From the NCBI GenBank assembly GCA_000827205.1, contig KN832558.1, forward strand, positions 1 through 64,000: a stretch of 64,000 nt of DNA. The letters are read 5' to 3'. This document shows positions 47,346-59,650 of the stretch, piece by piece (position 1 is the first letter of the stretch; each line of letters opens with the position of its first letter). The notes beneath the pieces were generated by a model. It was given only the letters and a program-made list of their open reading frames with translations. It was not told the DNA's origin and made no database searches. Source of the DNA: Plicaturopsis crispa FD-325 SS-3 (lineage: Eukaryota > Basidiomycota > Agaricomycetes > Amylocorticiales > Amylocorticiaceae). The position numbers and the translations under genes were made by a program.

Positions 47346-49762
47346 TTAGTCGAGATCTGCCAGACTGCTAACACCGTCACCGGAGGAGCCTTGAATCGCG
47401 CGTTTGGCGAGTAGCTAGGGCAAGTCAAGTCAGCGCGCGCAGAGTGATTCAAGGGCGCCGAGAGGCTCACGTTAGCATCGCGGCAACACGACTCGGAGCA
47501 GGCAGGATCGAGGCCTGCGTAAATTAGAGAATGAAAGTCACTGTCGCAGTACGAGTGAGCTTGACATCGAAAGCATGTGGTGGGATAAGCCACTCACCGA
47601 TTGCACAGCTGGTTCATGACATGAACCGTTGCACCATGAAGAGAATCATGATCGCCCGGCGTCGTCCCCTCGAGACGAATCTTCTCGTAGATGCGATCGT
47701 AATCTGCTTTCATGGGCACCAGATAGTGTCCAAAGGATATTGTGAGGTGAGCTCGTGGTATCACATTCAGCACCACGGTTGCGGATTCGCCCATTGGTAT
47801 ATAGGAAAACGCAATCGCCGCGTTGTCTAAGCTCTTGGCCTTGGCGACAGTGAGATCCCATTGTCGACGTGTGTTTGGCTCGAGCTCATAGTCGATAGGC
47901 CTGCACGAAGTCGTTGTCCCGACTTCCATGCTCGGAAACGGCGCGATCGTGAAGTCGAAATGTATGACGGGCAGGACGGTGACATTTTCGCGCTTCAAGG
48001 CCTCTGCGATTTCCTCGCGACGTATCTGGAGCTCCTCGCGCACGACCTCTTGTGCAAACTGAGAATCACGGTGAGGAGATGCTGCCACCTTTCCTTCTTT
48101 GTTGCAGTAGCATCAAGTTTAGCAATGCTTGAGCAGCAAGAAACGGAAGCAGCTCACCGTGACTGAGGCCCTGTAGATATTCGCAGCGCTGCTTGTGATT
48201 TCCTTGCTTCCATGCACGCTTTTGACAGTCTTTGGAACAGTATCGAGCCTCGTGGCATCCAGAACACCGCAGGAATGCAACACCCTTTTCCTCTCGCTTG
48301 CCGCACTGCAGATATATTCAGTATCAGGAACGGTGACTCGGGCTACTATCGGGATCGCAAACCTCGAGATTTTCACAGCAGCCATATGACTGTCTCGTAG
48401 TGCTAGCCGGATGTAACTTATCCGCGGTGAGGCTTTTCAATTGCGAACGTCTTTCGACAATCGCCTTGAACGTTCTCCATGCCTCCGAAAACGGCCCAGT
48501 CTCCGTCTCCTCGTTTCGTACGATACGAGGCTTCTTGAGAATCTTCCCGATAACGCGTACGATAGTCGTGTTGATGAGGTATTTGGTGAGGATGGTAGAA
48601 AGGATGGTGACGTGCGGAGTTTTTCCGTTGTGAAACGCATTTCTGCCAGCGGGTGCCCGGATGGGCTGCCAGCGGTCGATGCGCCACAACGCCTGTAATA
48701 GCTGTGCATTGAGTGCTTGCAGTATGAATGGCCGACCCTCTCGCGCTTCCAGGTTGTCCAGAATATAACAAAGGCAAGTATTGATGCAACTGCCTACATG
48801 CACGGGGGATGGTGTCCATAGCGGCATTGCTGACACATTGGCCAAGAATTTGGTGACTAGGGGGATGGACTCGTGCTTCAGGAGTAAAACGTCGCGGATA
48901 GCAGTGTGCTTGCTCAATACTTGCATCAGAAAGATGGTCTGAGCCGCGTACTCGATATTAGGCGTTCCAGACAGGTCGCGCTGCAGACAATTAAAGGCGG
49001 TATCGGCGATAATCTCCGGTGTGCCTCCCAAATGACGGAGAATGTCTTCGTCCCAGCTGACCATCTTGTCTGGAGAAGGGTGGATCTCTGACAGGAGAAG
49101 TGCGAGTACTTTGGATGCGGGGCAATGCCGTGGGTTGTTCTGGCTGCGAGTATGAAATGCGGGGACAGTCGCTTCCTGATACCATAGGCTCGCAGACATG
49201 GCCACGGTGCCGGGTGTAGAGCACATGAGGTTCCGTAGGCCCTCGTCACATGCAAAGCCATCCATAACGTTCACAGTGACAGCCAGAAAATTGAGTCGCT
49301 GAGCGGGATCGAAGCGTTGCGTGTTCGTAAGGCAGGTGGAATGGATGTATTCGAGCCAACTCCAGATGGAGGGCCATAAGCGACGCATTGAGTCTGTGCC
49401 TTGCGCGAAGACAGCGCGATTCCACGCCAACCCGACAAGTGCTCCCAGACCCTCAAGGGCTTGTGCGGCAATGAAAGAGGTCAGAACACTCTCTGCTGTG
49501 GTCTGTCCGCGAGGAATTCTGGCAGTGTCGAGGCGAGAGGTGAAGACTGCAAGGAGAGTGGGGATTTTGGCATCAGGGACACGGGAATCGACCATACTGA
49601 CAAGAGTTGCCATATCGTTAAGCTGTTGAGGCAAAGGCGACACGACACGAGTTGCTTTGGCTATCGCATCCTAATATATGCAATTTGGGCGGTCAATGAG
49701 TAATCCATCCATTTCCCACAGTTAGTTGAACTTACGTCGATGGAGGCAGAGGAAGAATGCAT
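47346..49762 (-). CDS. MYND zinc-finger protein
   Basis: Short exon 1 (49762-49736, MHSSSASID), then a long exon from about 49671 that begins DAIAKATRVV and ends near 48380 with GCCENLE. Next comes the MYND finger (CGKREEKGVAFLRCSGC, ARYCSKDCQKRAWKQGNH, KQRC; about 48315-48165), and two or more short exons to ...GVSSLADLD at 47346. The MYND Cys/His set is complete. MYND domains mediate protein contacts; the long helical N-terminal part resembles the Agaricomycete-wide family of MYND proteins of unknown role. The last splice choices (acceptor near 47544) are inferred because they give a sensible C-terminus. The Plavaka end lies 254 bp beyond its stop. Confidence 0.78.
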
Positions 49763-50072
49763 TGTAAACGCGGTACTTTGCGGATGGATTGACCGACTGG
49801 GAGGCTACTGACTGCAAGGAATGCCTCGTTAGTGCACAAGGTGGAACTCGTCAGTCTGACAGCCAAGATAAGTGAGTGTTCAGTGCAATTTGGTTCAGTG
49901 TCAGTGAGGGAATAAGATGTAGTATATTTTGTGGCGGACTTGTGTCATTGAACAAAAAGAACAAGAGCTCGATGCGGGGTAAGAATTTGCGCTTGTTTGG
50001 CTTCACCGTCCCCGACTAACTACTAACGCTCGCGGCGTCTATCTCTTGACTATCTCTTGTCAACTCATACTT
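49763..50072. promoter_or_regulatory. Divergent promoter region, MYND gene and GST
   Basis: 310 bp between two start codons facing away from each other. No specific element is claimed. Confidence 0.4.
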
Positions 50073-51009
50073 ATGGCTACCTCTGCTGGCACCATGGTTG
50101 TCCAGAACAACTCTCGCTCGCAACGTATTCTCTGGCTACTTGTTCTTTCCGTCCAAATCCCGTTATCCCTTTCTTTTTGCTGACGACGCACAGGAAGAAC
50201 TAGGCGTAACGTACACGCTCAAGAAATATGAACGCATGCCAGACAAGCGCGCGCCGAAAGAGCTCCTCGCCGTGCACCCTCTAGGAAAGAGCCCGGTAGT
50301 CACAGATGGGCCCGTTACGCTTGCGGAAAGCGGCGCGGTACGTTTGCTTGCATATCCGACGCGCTATCTCCCCGCTGACGCATCACGCAGAGTACCTCAT
50401 CGAGAAATACGGCGCTGGAAAAGCGACGCCACCCAAGTCTGGAAAGATAGACAATCTCTATTGTGAGCTTGTTCTCTGACTGTCCGGGCTCAACACTAAT
50501 CCTTCTTAAGTCACGCACTACAGCGAGGGCACGTTAATGCCTCTGCGCGTTAACGGCTACGTATTTTCTCTTGTCCCCGATCATTCACCTTTCTATCTCC
50601 GGCCTATCGTCCGCCTTATAATGTCGCAGCTCCAGCGCACCCTCGTCGATCCCGGTGTTGAAGCAAATATCGTTTTTGTAACGGCTCCCTTTTGCTATCT
50701 AGTGTTCGTCCTTTGCTCACGCAAGAACCCCAGATCGACGCCCACCTCGAAAAGACGGGCGGCCTCTTTGCAGGCGGTGAGAACCTGACATCAGCCGATT
50801 ACATGATGTCTTTCCTGCTCGAGGCACTCGCCGCGTCGAGCATCACCACTCCGCGCATCGACACGTTTTTGCGTAGAATACAGGCACGTCCCGCATATCA
50901 ACGGGTGAGTTGGTCCACATCCTTCTAGCATCTCCTTGTTGCTCTCTTTCTGCTGTTTCTGGTCCCGACGGCTTTTGCATAGACGATCTATCATGCAGGA
51001 CTGTGTTAG
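50073..51009 (+). CDS. Glutathione S-transferase (Gtt1-like)
   Basis: It conjugates glutathione to electrophiles or acts as a peroxidase. Exon 1 from ATG 50073 ends ...QRILWLL; exon 2 (50193-about 50341) EELGVTYTLKKYERM...PLGKSPVVTDG...AESGAV; exon 3 QYLIEKYGAG; exon 4 with LMPLRVN; exon 5 IDAHLEKTGGLFAGGENLTSADYMMSF; final exon to TAG 51007-51009. The thioredoxin-fold start (NNSRSQRILWLL) and the KSPVV/ESGA glutathione-binding parts are present. Donors gttctt (first intron) and gtttgc (second) are weak but are needed to keep the frame, so small model errors are possible. Confidence 0.83.
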
Positions 51010-51415
51010 CCGTCCTCCGAGGCTACATGCCTGCCTACTTGCGGACTTCCGAGTCTGTGCCCGCATCTCGCTGCCCCTTCCGGTCGTACCACTATATATG
51101 ACATTGACAGCGACTACAAAAGTTTGATACAGGCAGGATCTGATTCCACCTGAACCTCACCTCGGGCTGTGATGTAAATATATGATACACACTTCTCAGG
51201 CATGATGATACGGCATTTTCCCTCCACATGCTCAGCCCCCCGCGACCTCAGAGCTGCTTGAATTAGTATAGCAACGAAGACAATTGACGATTCGAGGAAC
51301 AAGCGCGAACAAGCGCGTACTGGCATTCACCGCACAATAAATTCAGATTCGCGAGTGAACTACAAGATGACAAGTTTGCCAACCTTCGTTTGCTGCAGCA
51401 TGAGAAACTACCATC
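51010..51415. other. Intergenic region between GST and seven-TM gene
   Basis: 406 bp between convergent 3' ends; only short frames. Confidence 0.5.
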
Positions 51416-52662
51416 TTAGCCTTCGCGGACATGCATATCCGTAAGCTCGAAGTTGTTCCCATCCTTGGAGGATCGCTTGGCCGAGAATTTCGATGGCACG
51501 AATGGTTCATCGTCGACACGGACTTCTACGACACGCCGCTGGTGCTGTGGTGGGTGGCTCACGGCAATCGCACTGTCGGCGCAGGAGCATACCGCGGACT
51601 GGCCCAAGAGTCCTTGCGAGTCGGCCCATGTCGAGCCCGTCGACCACACCGTGGCAAAGACTACGCCGATGATTGTGACGTAGTTGTTCACCATGAAGAC
51701 CAATGCAGTGCGTACGAAAGAGTCGTTCGTGGTGGTCGACGAGAAAAGTAGTGCCAATTGGATGACATTCAGGACGACCGGAAAGACGAAGTTCGATAGT
51801 GCGATGGCGAACAGTCCTCGAAGGCGTCGGCTCATATGAGCTGCACGGCAGACGGTCAGAAATAGCTCACCACAGAGTGATGGGAGAGGCTTACCGGGTC
51901 GAATGACTTGTAAGTGGTCCGCAGTGCTTTGTTTTGAGTACAATCGGTATAAGAACGTGACCGATACATATCTGTGTCAAGATCAACCGGAACCCTACTG
52001 TAAAAGGTGTAGTAAAGGCTCACGTATTTTCAACTAGCTGTAAAATCCATTCGATCTTCAACAAGGTGAGGATCCTCGGCACGGAGAGCATCCCAACAAT
52101 GTTAAGGCTGCCGCCGGCGGTCACTCTAGACGTCACCGTGTATTCGTGCACAAATATGCCCCAGTTGACTAGGCGTGCAATCTTGGTCAATACAGGGAAT
52201 AGCAGGATGGCGATGAGCCTATGGCGTGTTGATGCGGAGCGAGGGCGGTAGACCGTAGCAATTCGGAGCAGCAATACGCACTCCACTAGCATAGGCCCGA
52301 CATAGGAGAGGATCACGAACACAAAACTGGTGGAAAGCTGGCTAGGAAGCTCTGGATGGAACATGGTCCGTGCCTGTGAGGTCCCCGTAAGTCGTTGTCG
52401 ATGTGGCTCGTGGTTCGGCGGAACGTACCTCGATGTGAATGTTGATACCACCCTCTGCGATACCGAGAAGAACAGCACATATATTGAGGATGAAAATAGG
52501 CCGCCTTCGTGACTTTGAATCCGAGAAGAAAAACAACGCAGTGAAGATTGAGACGAGTATCGACGAAAAGACGGTTCCGACCATCAAAAACGAGACTGAA
52601 ATCTGGATGACTGCGATGTAATTGACTCCAGCAGGAGGGGGAGGGAGTGCCCCAGACGACAT
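51416..52662 (-). CDS. Seven-transmembrane protein of an Agaricomycete family (GPCR-like)
   Basis: The start at 52662 (MSSGALPPPPAGVNY) leads into TM1 (IAVIQISVSFLMVGTVFSSILVS split over about 20 residues), a charged loop SKSRRRP, TM2 (IFILNICAVLLGIAEGGI), then after an intron (donor gtacgt) TM3 (FVFVILSYVGPMLVECVLL), RIATVYRP loop, TM4 (LIAILLFPVLTKIARLV) and, after further introns, TMs ending with NYVTIIGVVFATVWSTG and a hydrophilic cytoplasmic tail. The layout is that of a seven-helix receptor-like protein found in many copies in mushroom genomes; no ligand is known. About five exons; edges in 51890-52030 are not fixed. Confidence 0.7.
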
Positions 52663-54591
52663 GAGCGAATCCGAGCGGCCAGCGATTTAGACTGACTTCG
52701 TCTGCATCGTTTGCACTGACATATTTATGGTGTGCGTGAGTTCACATGGGATATTGTAGCCAACGCAATGGAACACCAGCTGTCCAAGAAGGGTTTGGGT
52801 TGTAGAACATGCAAAGAGTGATTTAATCAGAGCGTCGAATCTGGACGAGCGTTAGGAATTGCTCTCATCTTTGTGAGGGAGTACGTACAATGGTCCATGC
52901 GGTTTATGACCTTCGGGCATGACGACGTTGATAGCAGCGTCTTCGGCCCTATTCCGGGAGGTTTCCTCGCGCGGCCATCGACTCCAGTCCACAGGGCTCT
53001 GGGTGAGTGGGTCAAGTACGTCGATTTTCCGCTGGCTCATCCCACAACGCAGCATACTCACGACATATGTCACCACACGAGGATCTGAGTTAAAGTTAGC
53101 ATTTGCGCAGTGTAATATTGGCGACCCTCTCACCCGAGACAACAAGGTTGAGCAGTGAGACCCCAGGTGGTTACGGACTGTTGTGTATCGTAGTGCTTTC
53201 CCAGCCCCCAGCATGATCTGCAAAGCTGAATAAACTTTATTCTTCTTCTGATAAGGCTGCGCAGAATCCAGTTACGCAGGCAAAGGAAGTCCTGCGGTGA
53301 TGCCGCTTATCCCGGACATTTTACAGGAACCCGAGCATCGGTGTACGTAGCGAACGAGCGACTTCTGAGTCCTTCAGCCTCGGGGTGAAGCGAAAAATCT
53401 GGTTGGTACAGATATCGCATCTGTAGGTGCTGCGCAAAACCAATACTTCAGTGCGGCTTTCCAGATGAGCAGAAGAAGAAAACACTATACCCTTGCATGA
53501 CAACGACGACAGTACGAGTGCAGGCATTGTCGATAACCAACTCTTTCGCCAACTCACGAAGCCATGGCCTCGATTACTCGCCGGTCCCGCTGCACTACGT
53601 ACGCAATGAGCATTCCATTTAGCGAAGGCACTCCCATTGTCAGGGGAACCTGCGATATGGAGTGGAGACCCACCAGGACGATCATCCAGCTGATCTTTGC
53701 CCGTGAAACTTGTCGAAGTCAACTTGAATACTTATGGAGACACTTGACATTGAAGCCGCAGCAGAATCTTGACTTCTCCGCGGACGCGACAAGGCCGCGT
53801 TGCTCAAACTTGAAACAACCGTACCTCCCGCACACGGATATGATACCGCGAGCGGTGGCATACACTTGCTCTTGCACGGAGATACCAAAAATGGCCAGGC
53901 AGAATCGCTACCACAGATGTTAAAGTGAGCGAGAATGGAATGGCGTAGGCCGTTGACGGGATATAATTCTGGGACGAACGAACATGGTCTTAGATCGTCG
54001 CAGCACAACCTACAGTATCGCGAGACGTACATAGAGGTACGCTTGAGGCACACTGAAATAAAGTGCGTAAGTCACTGCCGCTAACGCCGTGTTTGACCTG
54101 TAAATCACGTACTTGAATTCGTACCTTCCGCTGCTGCATCCTATTGAATCAGTCAACGAGGCCAGACGTATCGTCTATTTGTGACGGGATCGACTCACAT
54201 CATACTCTGGGGATTATTGTTCATAGCAGTTGTGCCTTATGGGATCTGAATTCGTTAGTTTCTGCCAGTGTTAGTTTCACGGTTCACCGTCGCGGTCAGT
54301 TTTCACCAAATCGTTGGGACAAAAAGAGAGATATCGTGGGCTCCGGGTCCGACTAAATGACCGACCATTTATAAGGGGTTATGCATCAATGCTTGTTTCG
54401 CGAAGGATAGCAATCCAAATAGCGGAGGCTAGTGACGGAGCGATGCAAGAAAGTTGCAAGATTCACTGAACTGGAAAGACAAGTCGAGCGCGGAGAGGGC
54501 ATATTTGTGGCGTGGGAAACGAGACTTCGACGTGAAGCCGTTCCGAGGCTGCTGTGCTTTGGACATTGTACACACCGTCCGTCCGTCCGCG
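52663..54591. other. Long stretch without a clear gene
   Basis: A minus frame at 52852-53223 (ending PHGPLYVLPHKDESNS) and minus frames at 53321-53722 and 53682-54053 could be exons of one unrecognised minus-strand gene, but splice joins and homology are not convincing. The last 200 bp should hold the epsin promoter. Confidence 0.3.
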
Positions 54592-56346
54592 ATGTCACTG
54601 CAGCATTTTGGCAAGGGGGCCCTACGCGTCGCCAAAAACTACACAAAGGGATACTCGGATACCCAGGCAAAGGTTCGCGATGCAACCTCGAACGACCCTT
54701 GGGGCCCTTCTGGCACGCAGATGAACGAGATCGCGCAGATGACATATAACCAGTGCGTCTCATTTATATATCTTTGCGCTCAAAATCTGACTTGGACGGT
54801 GCTTGTGCCAAAGGAACGACTTTGTAGAGATCATGGAAATGCTGGACAAGAGGCTGAACGACAAGGGCAAGAATTGGCGCCACGTCTTCAAAGTGCGTGC
54901 GTTTCCCATAGCACACTGCGTAACTATGTCATCGACTGACTAGACTTGTGCTTCGTAACCCCATCGACCACAGTCCTTAACAGTCCTCGACTATTGCCTT
55001 CACGCCGGCTCCGAGAACGTGGTCATCTACTTTCGAGACAACATTTACATCATCAAGACACTGAAGGAATTCCAGTTTGTGGATGAGTACGGGAAGGACC
55101 AGGGCGCGAATGTTCGTCAAAAGGCCAAGGACATCACAAATCTTCTTCAGGACGAATCGCGTCTCCGTGAGCAGCGGCGCTCGCGTGCGCACATGCGAGA
55201 TCGCATGGTCCGCGGTGGCCCGGGTGGGGAAGAGGAGGAGGATCTTGGCGAAGACGAGAACGCTCTCCGGAGAAGCAGGAGAAAGCCGTCGGGTGCCAAG
55301 GATGAGGACGAGCTTAAGCGCGCTATTGAGGAAAGCAAACGGAGTCTCGCGCTCGAGCAGGCGAAGAAGGGCGCCATGACGGCCGAGGAGCGAGACCTTG
55401 CCCAAGCGATACGACTGAGTGAAGAAGAAGAGGCGAAACGGGCGAAGGCCCTTGAGGACGCCAATGCAAACTCCTTGTTTGACGAACAAAACCAGTACGT
55501 GCGCGTTTCCTCAAGCTACAGTATCCCATCCATCTCATACAATTCCAACAGAGTCTCGCCACAGCAACCCACTAATCCATTCCCGTTCCTCGACCCAACA
55601 CCATATGCTACTGGTTTACAAGTGCAGCCCCAGTTCACCTCGTTCAACCCTTACCAGCAGCAAGCGCAGCAGGAGGCTATGCAGCAGGAATACCTCCGCC
55701 AGCAGCAGGAGTGGATGCGACAGCAGCAAGAGCAACAAGCTTTGCAGGCATTGCAGCAGCAGCAGCAGCAACAGCAGGAGGAATGGATGCGGCAGCAGCA
55801 GATGATGCAGATGATGCAGCAACAGCAACAGCCAATAATGGCCCAGCCTACCGGGTTCGGGTCGAACAATCCTTTTGCCCCCGCCAGCTCGCCGCCCCCA
55901 CCTATGCCATCCTTCAATTCGTCACCCTCGACGAGTTCGGGACCGTCGTTTAATCTGCAAGGGACATACGAATCGTCACCGGCTCCTCCGTCGTTCTCGA
56001 CGTCGTCAACATCCTCGCCTGCCCCGTCGAGTAACCAGGGCTCGCTGAATGGTCCGCCTCGGAAGACACGGGCGGACGAGGAGCATGCTCATCTCGCAAA
56101 TCTATTCGCAAACCGCGACGATGGCCAGGATACGTTTGGAAACATCGGGCAAATGCGGTACGTCTTGGCATCGGTAATAATGACTGCGTTATGGTGGTTG
56201 CTGAGCAAAAACGCTGCAAATATAGGTACGGCCACACGGAGGCCGGTCGGATCGTGGCACAGAAAACGGGCCATACCCATAACCCGTTCGCACAACAGCA
56301 GCAGCAGCAGCAGCAGAGCAGCGAACAGCCCTTCTTCTCTATCTAG
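54592..56346 (+). CDS. ENT1: Epsin (ENTH-domain endocytic adaptor)
   Basis: Epsins bind PtdIns(4,5)P2 and ubiquitinated cargo at clathrin-coated pits. Start ATG 54592, MSLQHFGKGALRVAKNYTKG; ENTH domain over the first three exons (YSDTQAKVRDATSNDPWGPS; EIMEMLDKRLNDKGKNWRHVFK; SLTVLDYCLHAGSENVV), about residues 15-150. Two ubiquitin-interacting motifs follow (DELKRAIEESKRS, DLAQAIRLSEEEE), then Gln-rich stretches (CAG repeats at 55650-55835), NPF motifs for EH-domain partners (TNPFPF, NNPFAP, HNPFAQ) and a C-terminal eight-Gln run with PFFSI at the end. The last intron has donor gtacgt at about 56159. A 57-bp in-frame segment (55497-55553, gtacgt...caacag) is probably an intron. Confidence 0.92.
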
Positions 56347-56791
56347 CCACTTAGGTGTCCTGTTACCCTCGTTTGTTTTCATTGATATTCCCGAATGCTT
56401 TTATTTTTGCATGGATGTGTTGTAACAATCTTTCTCTTCCACGATTGCGGCAGTGGACGGCAGTCATTGTGCTTATCGAAGTCGATTTGTTGGAACCGCG
56501 GTAATATGGGCCTCGTTCTCCGGAAGATTTGAATACGGAAAAGCAAAGATAGATTTCTGAGCATGCAAGCAGCCGTGTAAATGTAGGGTGTATATGAAGA
56601 TAAAATATGAGTAGAGATATGCGGCGTCATCCAAAACTATATGGGCACACTTCATGAAGGACAGGAAAGAAGAAAAAGCGTCATAAAAGAGAAGGGCTCG
56701 GAGTGAACGAAGGAAAACTGGAAGTGAGAGGCAAGCTTTTAGTACAGGGACGAATAAGAGAACAAGAAAGCGAACATAGCAGCTGCTCAAA

Positions 56792-59650
56792 TCATATCCA
56801 ACGCTTGCTGCTAGCAGAAAGCCCCTCTGGAATCTTTGGCACCGGTGGAACCTCCATCTCACGTTCCCGCCCGTTAGGACCAAACATATTCTCGACCCGG
56901 TTAACGAAACGCGACCGCGTTTCCTCGCTTTTGTCCTGGTCCATAATGCTGACACGGCTATGCGCAGACGGCGCATATCGGCTGTCCCGCATGCCGCCAT
57001 ACTGGTCGAAGATCGAGTACAGCGTATCCCGCGCGTCGGGCGGGTAGTGCGACGCATCGTCGTCATCGTCGTCCTCTTGTAGGACGCTGATGTCCATGCT
57101 AACATCACGCGGCATGTTCGCAGGCGGGAGATTGTGGATGTCATCGCTGAGGGTTGGCACCCGGAAATGGTGGCGCTTGCCCTCATCGTCGACGACATAA
57201 AATTCGTCCGCGTACCGCAGGCCGTCATCGTCGACGCTGCCAATGCTAGGGATAGTCTCGATCTCCTCTTTGAATTTGGACACCGGCTGGCGCCCCTGCA
57301 CCTCGAAGCGTTCGGCCAAGACTTGTCCTAAATCGCGCGGTGCAATATCGTCCACGTTCCCCTTGCCAGTCCTGCGCACCTCCGGCTTTTCCAAGGAAGA
57401 CTTCCCGGAGTTGACCGTATCATCCTGCGGCGAGCCCTCGTCGTCTGAAGCATACTCGATATTGATTCCTGGTGCAGCCGCGTAGACCGCTCTCTCACCT
57501 GCCCGCTGACCGGCTTGCGGCGGCGGGTTGATGCCATCGAACCCGTACAGGCCACGATATCGCTCGACCCGTACGCGGGCTTCGAAGCCATCCATGGTTC
57601 GGGTAGGCTTATTAGCGATTGGCCGTGCGGGTTTTGCAGGGAATGGTGCTTGGCGACCACGACCGCCTGCCGATGGCGGCGTTGGCGATGATGCAGGAGT
57701 GTAAGCAGTAGGGGTAGGAGGTATATCTCGAGTCGGGGCACGAGATGGGGGAGGAGGTCTTGGGAGAGGCCCATTGGGTGGTGGTGAGGGTGGGGGGATA
57801 TCGTAATACGCCAGGACGTTCCGGGGAGTTGGTAGAGCAGATTGATGGGGTGAGGGGACAATGTACTCCGATGAAGCGACCACACTCTCTGGCGGAGATC
57901 TATCCCTTGGGATGGGAAGCGTAGAAGAGTCAGGAATGGTCCGTTGAGCGGAGGTCGCGACCGGGGTCACGAGCACAAAGGATGATGGCGAGGGGGCTCC
58001 AGAAACAGGAGTGTGCGATGCGAGGTATGTAGGGTCATCACCGCTAGGTAACAATGCAAGAGGACGAGGCCGTTTGGGACCTGGGGCTGCTACAGGGCTG
58101 AGATTAGTTGTGTCCAACCTAAGCCCTGTGGACGGGACCGGTGGATTTGGAGGACCGCCCATGTTGGTATTCGGCAATGAAATAGCAGGGACTGCGCGGG
58201 TAGACCCGCTACTCCCTGACCCCGTCGATTCCGCGCGCTCGAAATGCACGGCTCTCTTGTTCTGTTGCTGTGAGAAGAAGGACACGGGGGATTGAGTGTA
58301 GTCGCGCTCTCGTGGTGTCGGTGCTCTGCTGTCCGTGCTGGACTTGCTCCGGTCCTCTTCCAGCGACGTGTTGGCGGTCGACGACCCAGACGCGTCGATC
58401 GGCGAGAATGCTCGCGACCCGCTTGTAATCGAAGTCGTTGGAGTGAGGCTACGATCTGGTAGTGGGCTAGTGGCGAAGCGCTCTGCGATGGGGAGCGGCA
58501 GCGGTAGGGCCGGCATAGGTGGTACGGCGTCGTGGTCTGAGTCGCCAGAATCATCTGCGTCCGATCTCGAGGCCTTGGCGCGCGAGAAGAAACTACCCTT
58601 TTTCTTCGGTTTGGGCTTTGGTTTCGAAGAATCGGTTTCGTAGCCTGTCGGGGACGAGGCGCGTGACTTTGATTTAGAGCGCTTTTTCGACTTGGTCCTC
58701 GACCTGAATGCGCGAGTCGCCTCGGAGATGTATCCACCATCCGTTTCGTAGTCCGTCGCGTTCGTCTTCTCCTCGCCCGTCTTCTTGTCTCTCTTCTTCT
58801 CCGCCCGTTTCTCCTTCTTTTCCGTGTCTTTCTTGTCCTTTTCCTCCCGCTCCTTGCGCTCCTTATCGTCCTTCTTATCCTTCTTATCCCTCTTCTTCCT
58901 ATCCTCCTTGTCTTTCTTGCCCTTTTTCAGACCATCGCTTACATACCCGCCATCGGACTCGTAACCACCTCCTTCCGTCTTTCGCGATTTGCGTAGCTTG
59001 TTACCGTTGAACCGTGAGGTAGAAGAATTCGCCGGCATCGAGCCGTCAAATGGATTGGATGGACTCTGGCCTAGCGCTGCCGGTGAGAGGTTTGGAGGCC
59101 TGAAATTACCATCCGAGTTCACACCGGAGGGCATCGGGTAGGACGGATAAATGTAAGCGCCTGCGCCTTGGGCGTTGGGAGATGCGTAAATAGAGTCGTC
59201 GGATGTTCCATGCAATGAATGCGTCAGATCCGGTGTGGGCAAGTCCTGTAAATAAGCATCTCAGCTGTCATGCACAAATACAGAAGCGCAAGTAGATATA
59301 TGGAGTCAAGTAGAGACAGAGATAACTTGATGCAGATAGAACAAAAGTTTGCACGATCCCCGCAGGCCCATTGCGGTTGTGCGCAATCGAGAGGTGTCCA
59401 TGCAGTTTCCAAACGCATCGCCGAGAAGATGTTCTCCCGCAAATAAAGCGCAGTGCTCGAATAGGTTTTAATAGTGGATAATACTTTGAATAACACTAAC
59501 CTCGGCCTCCTCTTCTGCGATGGGATCATTGAACATCCAGTTCGCCACAGTTTTGTTGGTGCCCAGTCCCAGCTGAAGCGCCGCGTCCAGTACGGATGCA
59601 CGCAAGGCATTGGAATCGCGGTCTCGGTTCTCTGCATTCGAGCCCTCCAT
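56792..59650 (-). CDS. Large low-complexity protein with repeated YETDGGY motifs
   Basis: Exon 1 (59650-59501) encodes MEGSNAENRDRDSNALRASV...EEEAE; an intron of about 260 bp leads to one long exon (about 59245-56792). The protein is about 865 residues. Seen: a Lys/Asp/Glu-rich block (KKDKEDRKKRDKKDKKDDKE), three repeats YESDGGYVS, YETDGGYIS and YETDSS, an Arg/Ser/Lys stretch (RTKSKKRSKSKSRAS), long Pro/Ser/Thr regions with many SP/TP sites, and a more ordered end (FRVPTLSDDIHNLPP, SRFVNRVENMFGP). No enzyme domain is visible. Probably a basidiomycete-specific, phosphorylated scaffold or nuclear protein; function unknown. Confidence 0.75.

Noticed and set aside
47066-47593. Minus-strand frame reaching into the Plavaka end
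   Set aside because: It is a read-through beyond the MYND gene; a spliced model ending at 47346 gives a better C-terminus.
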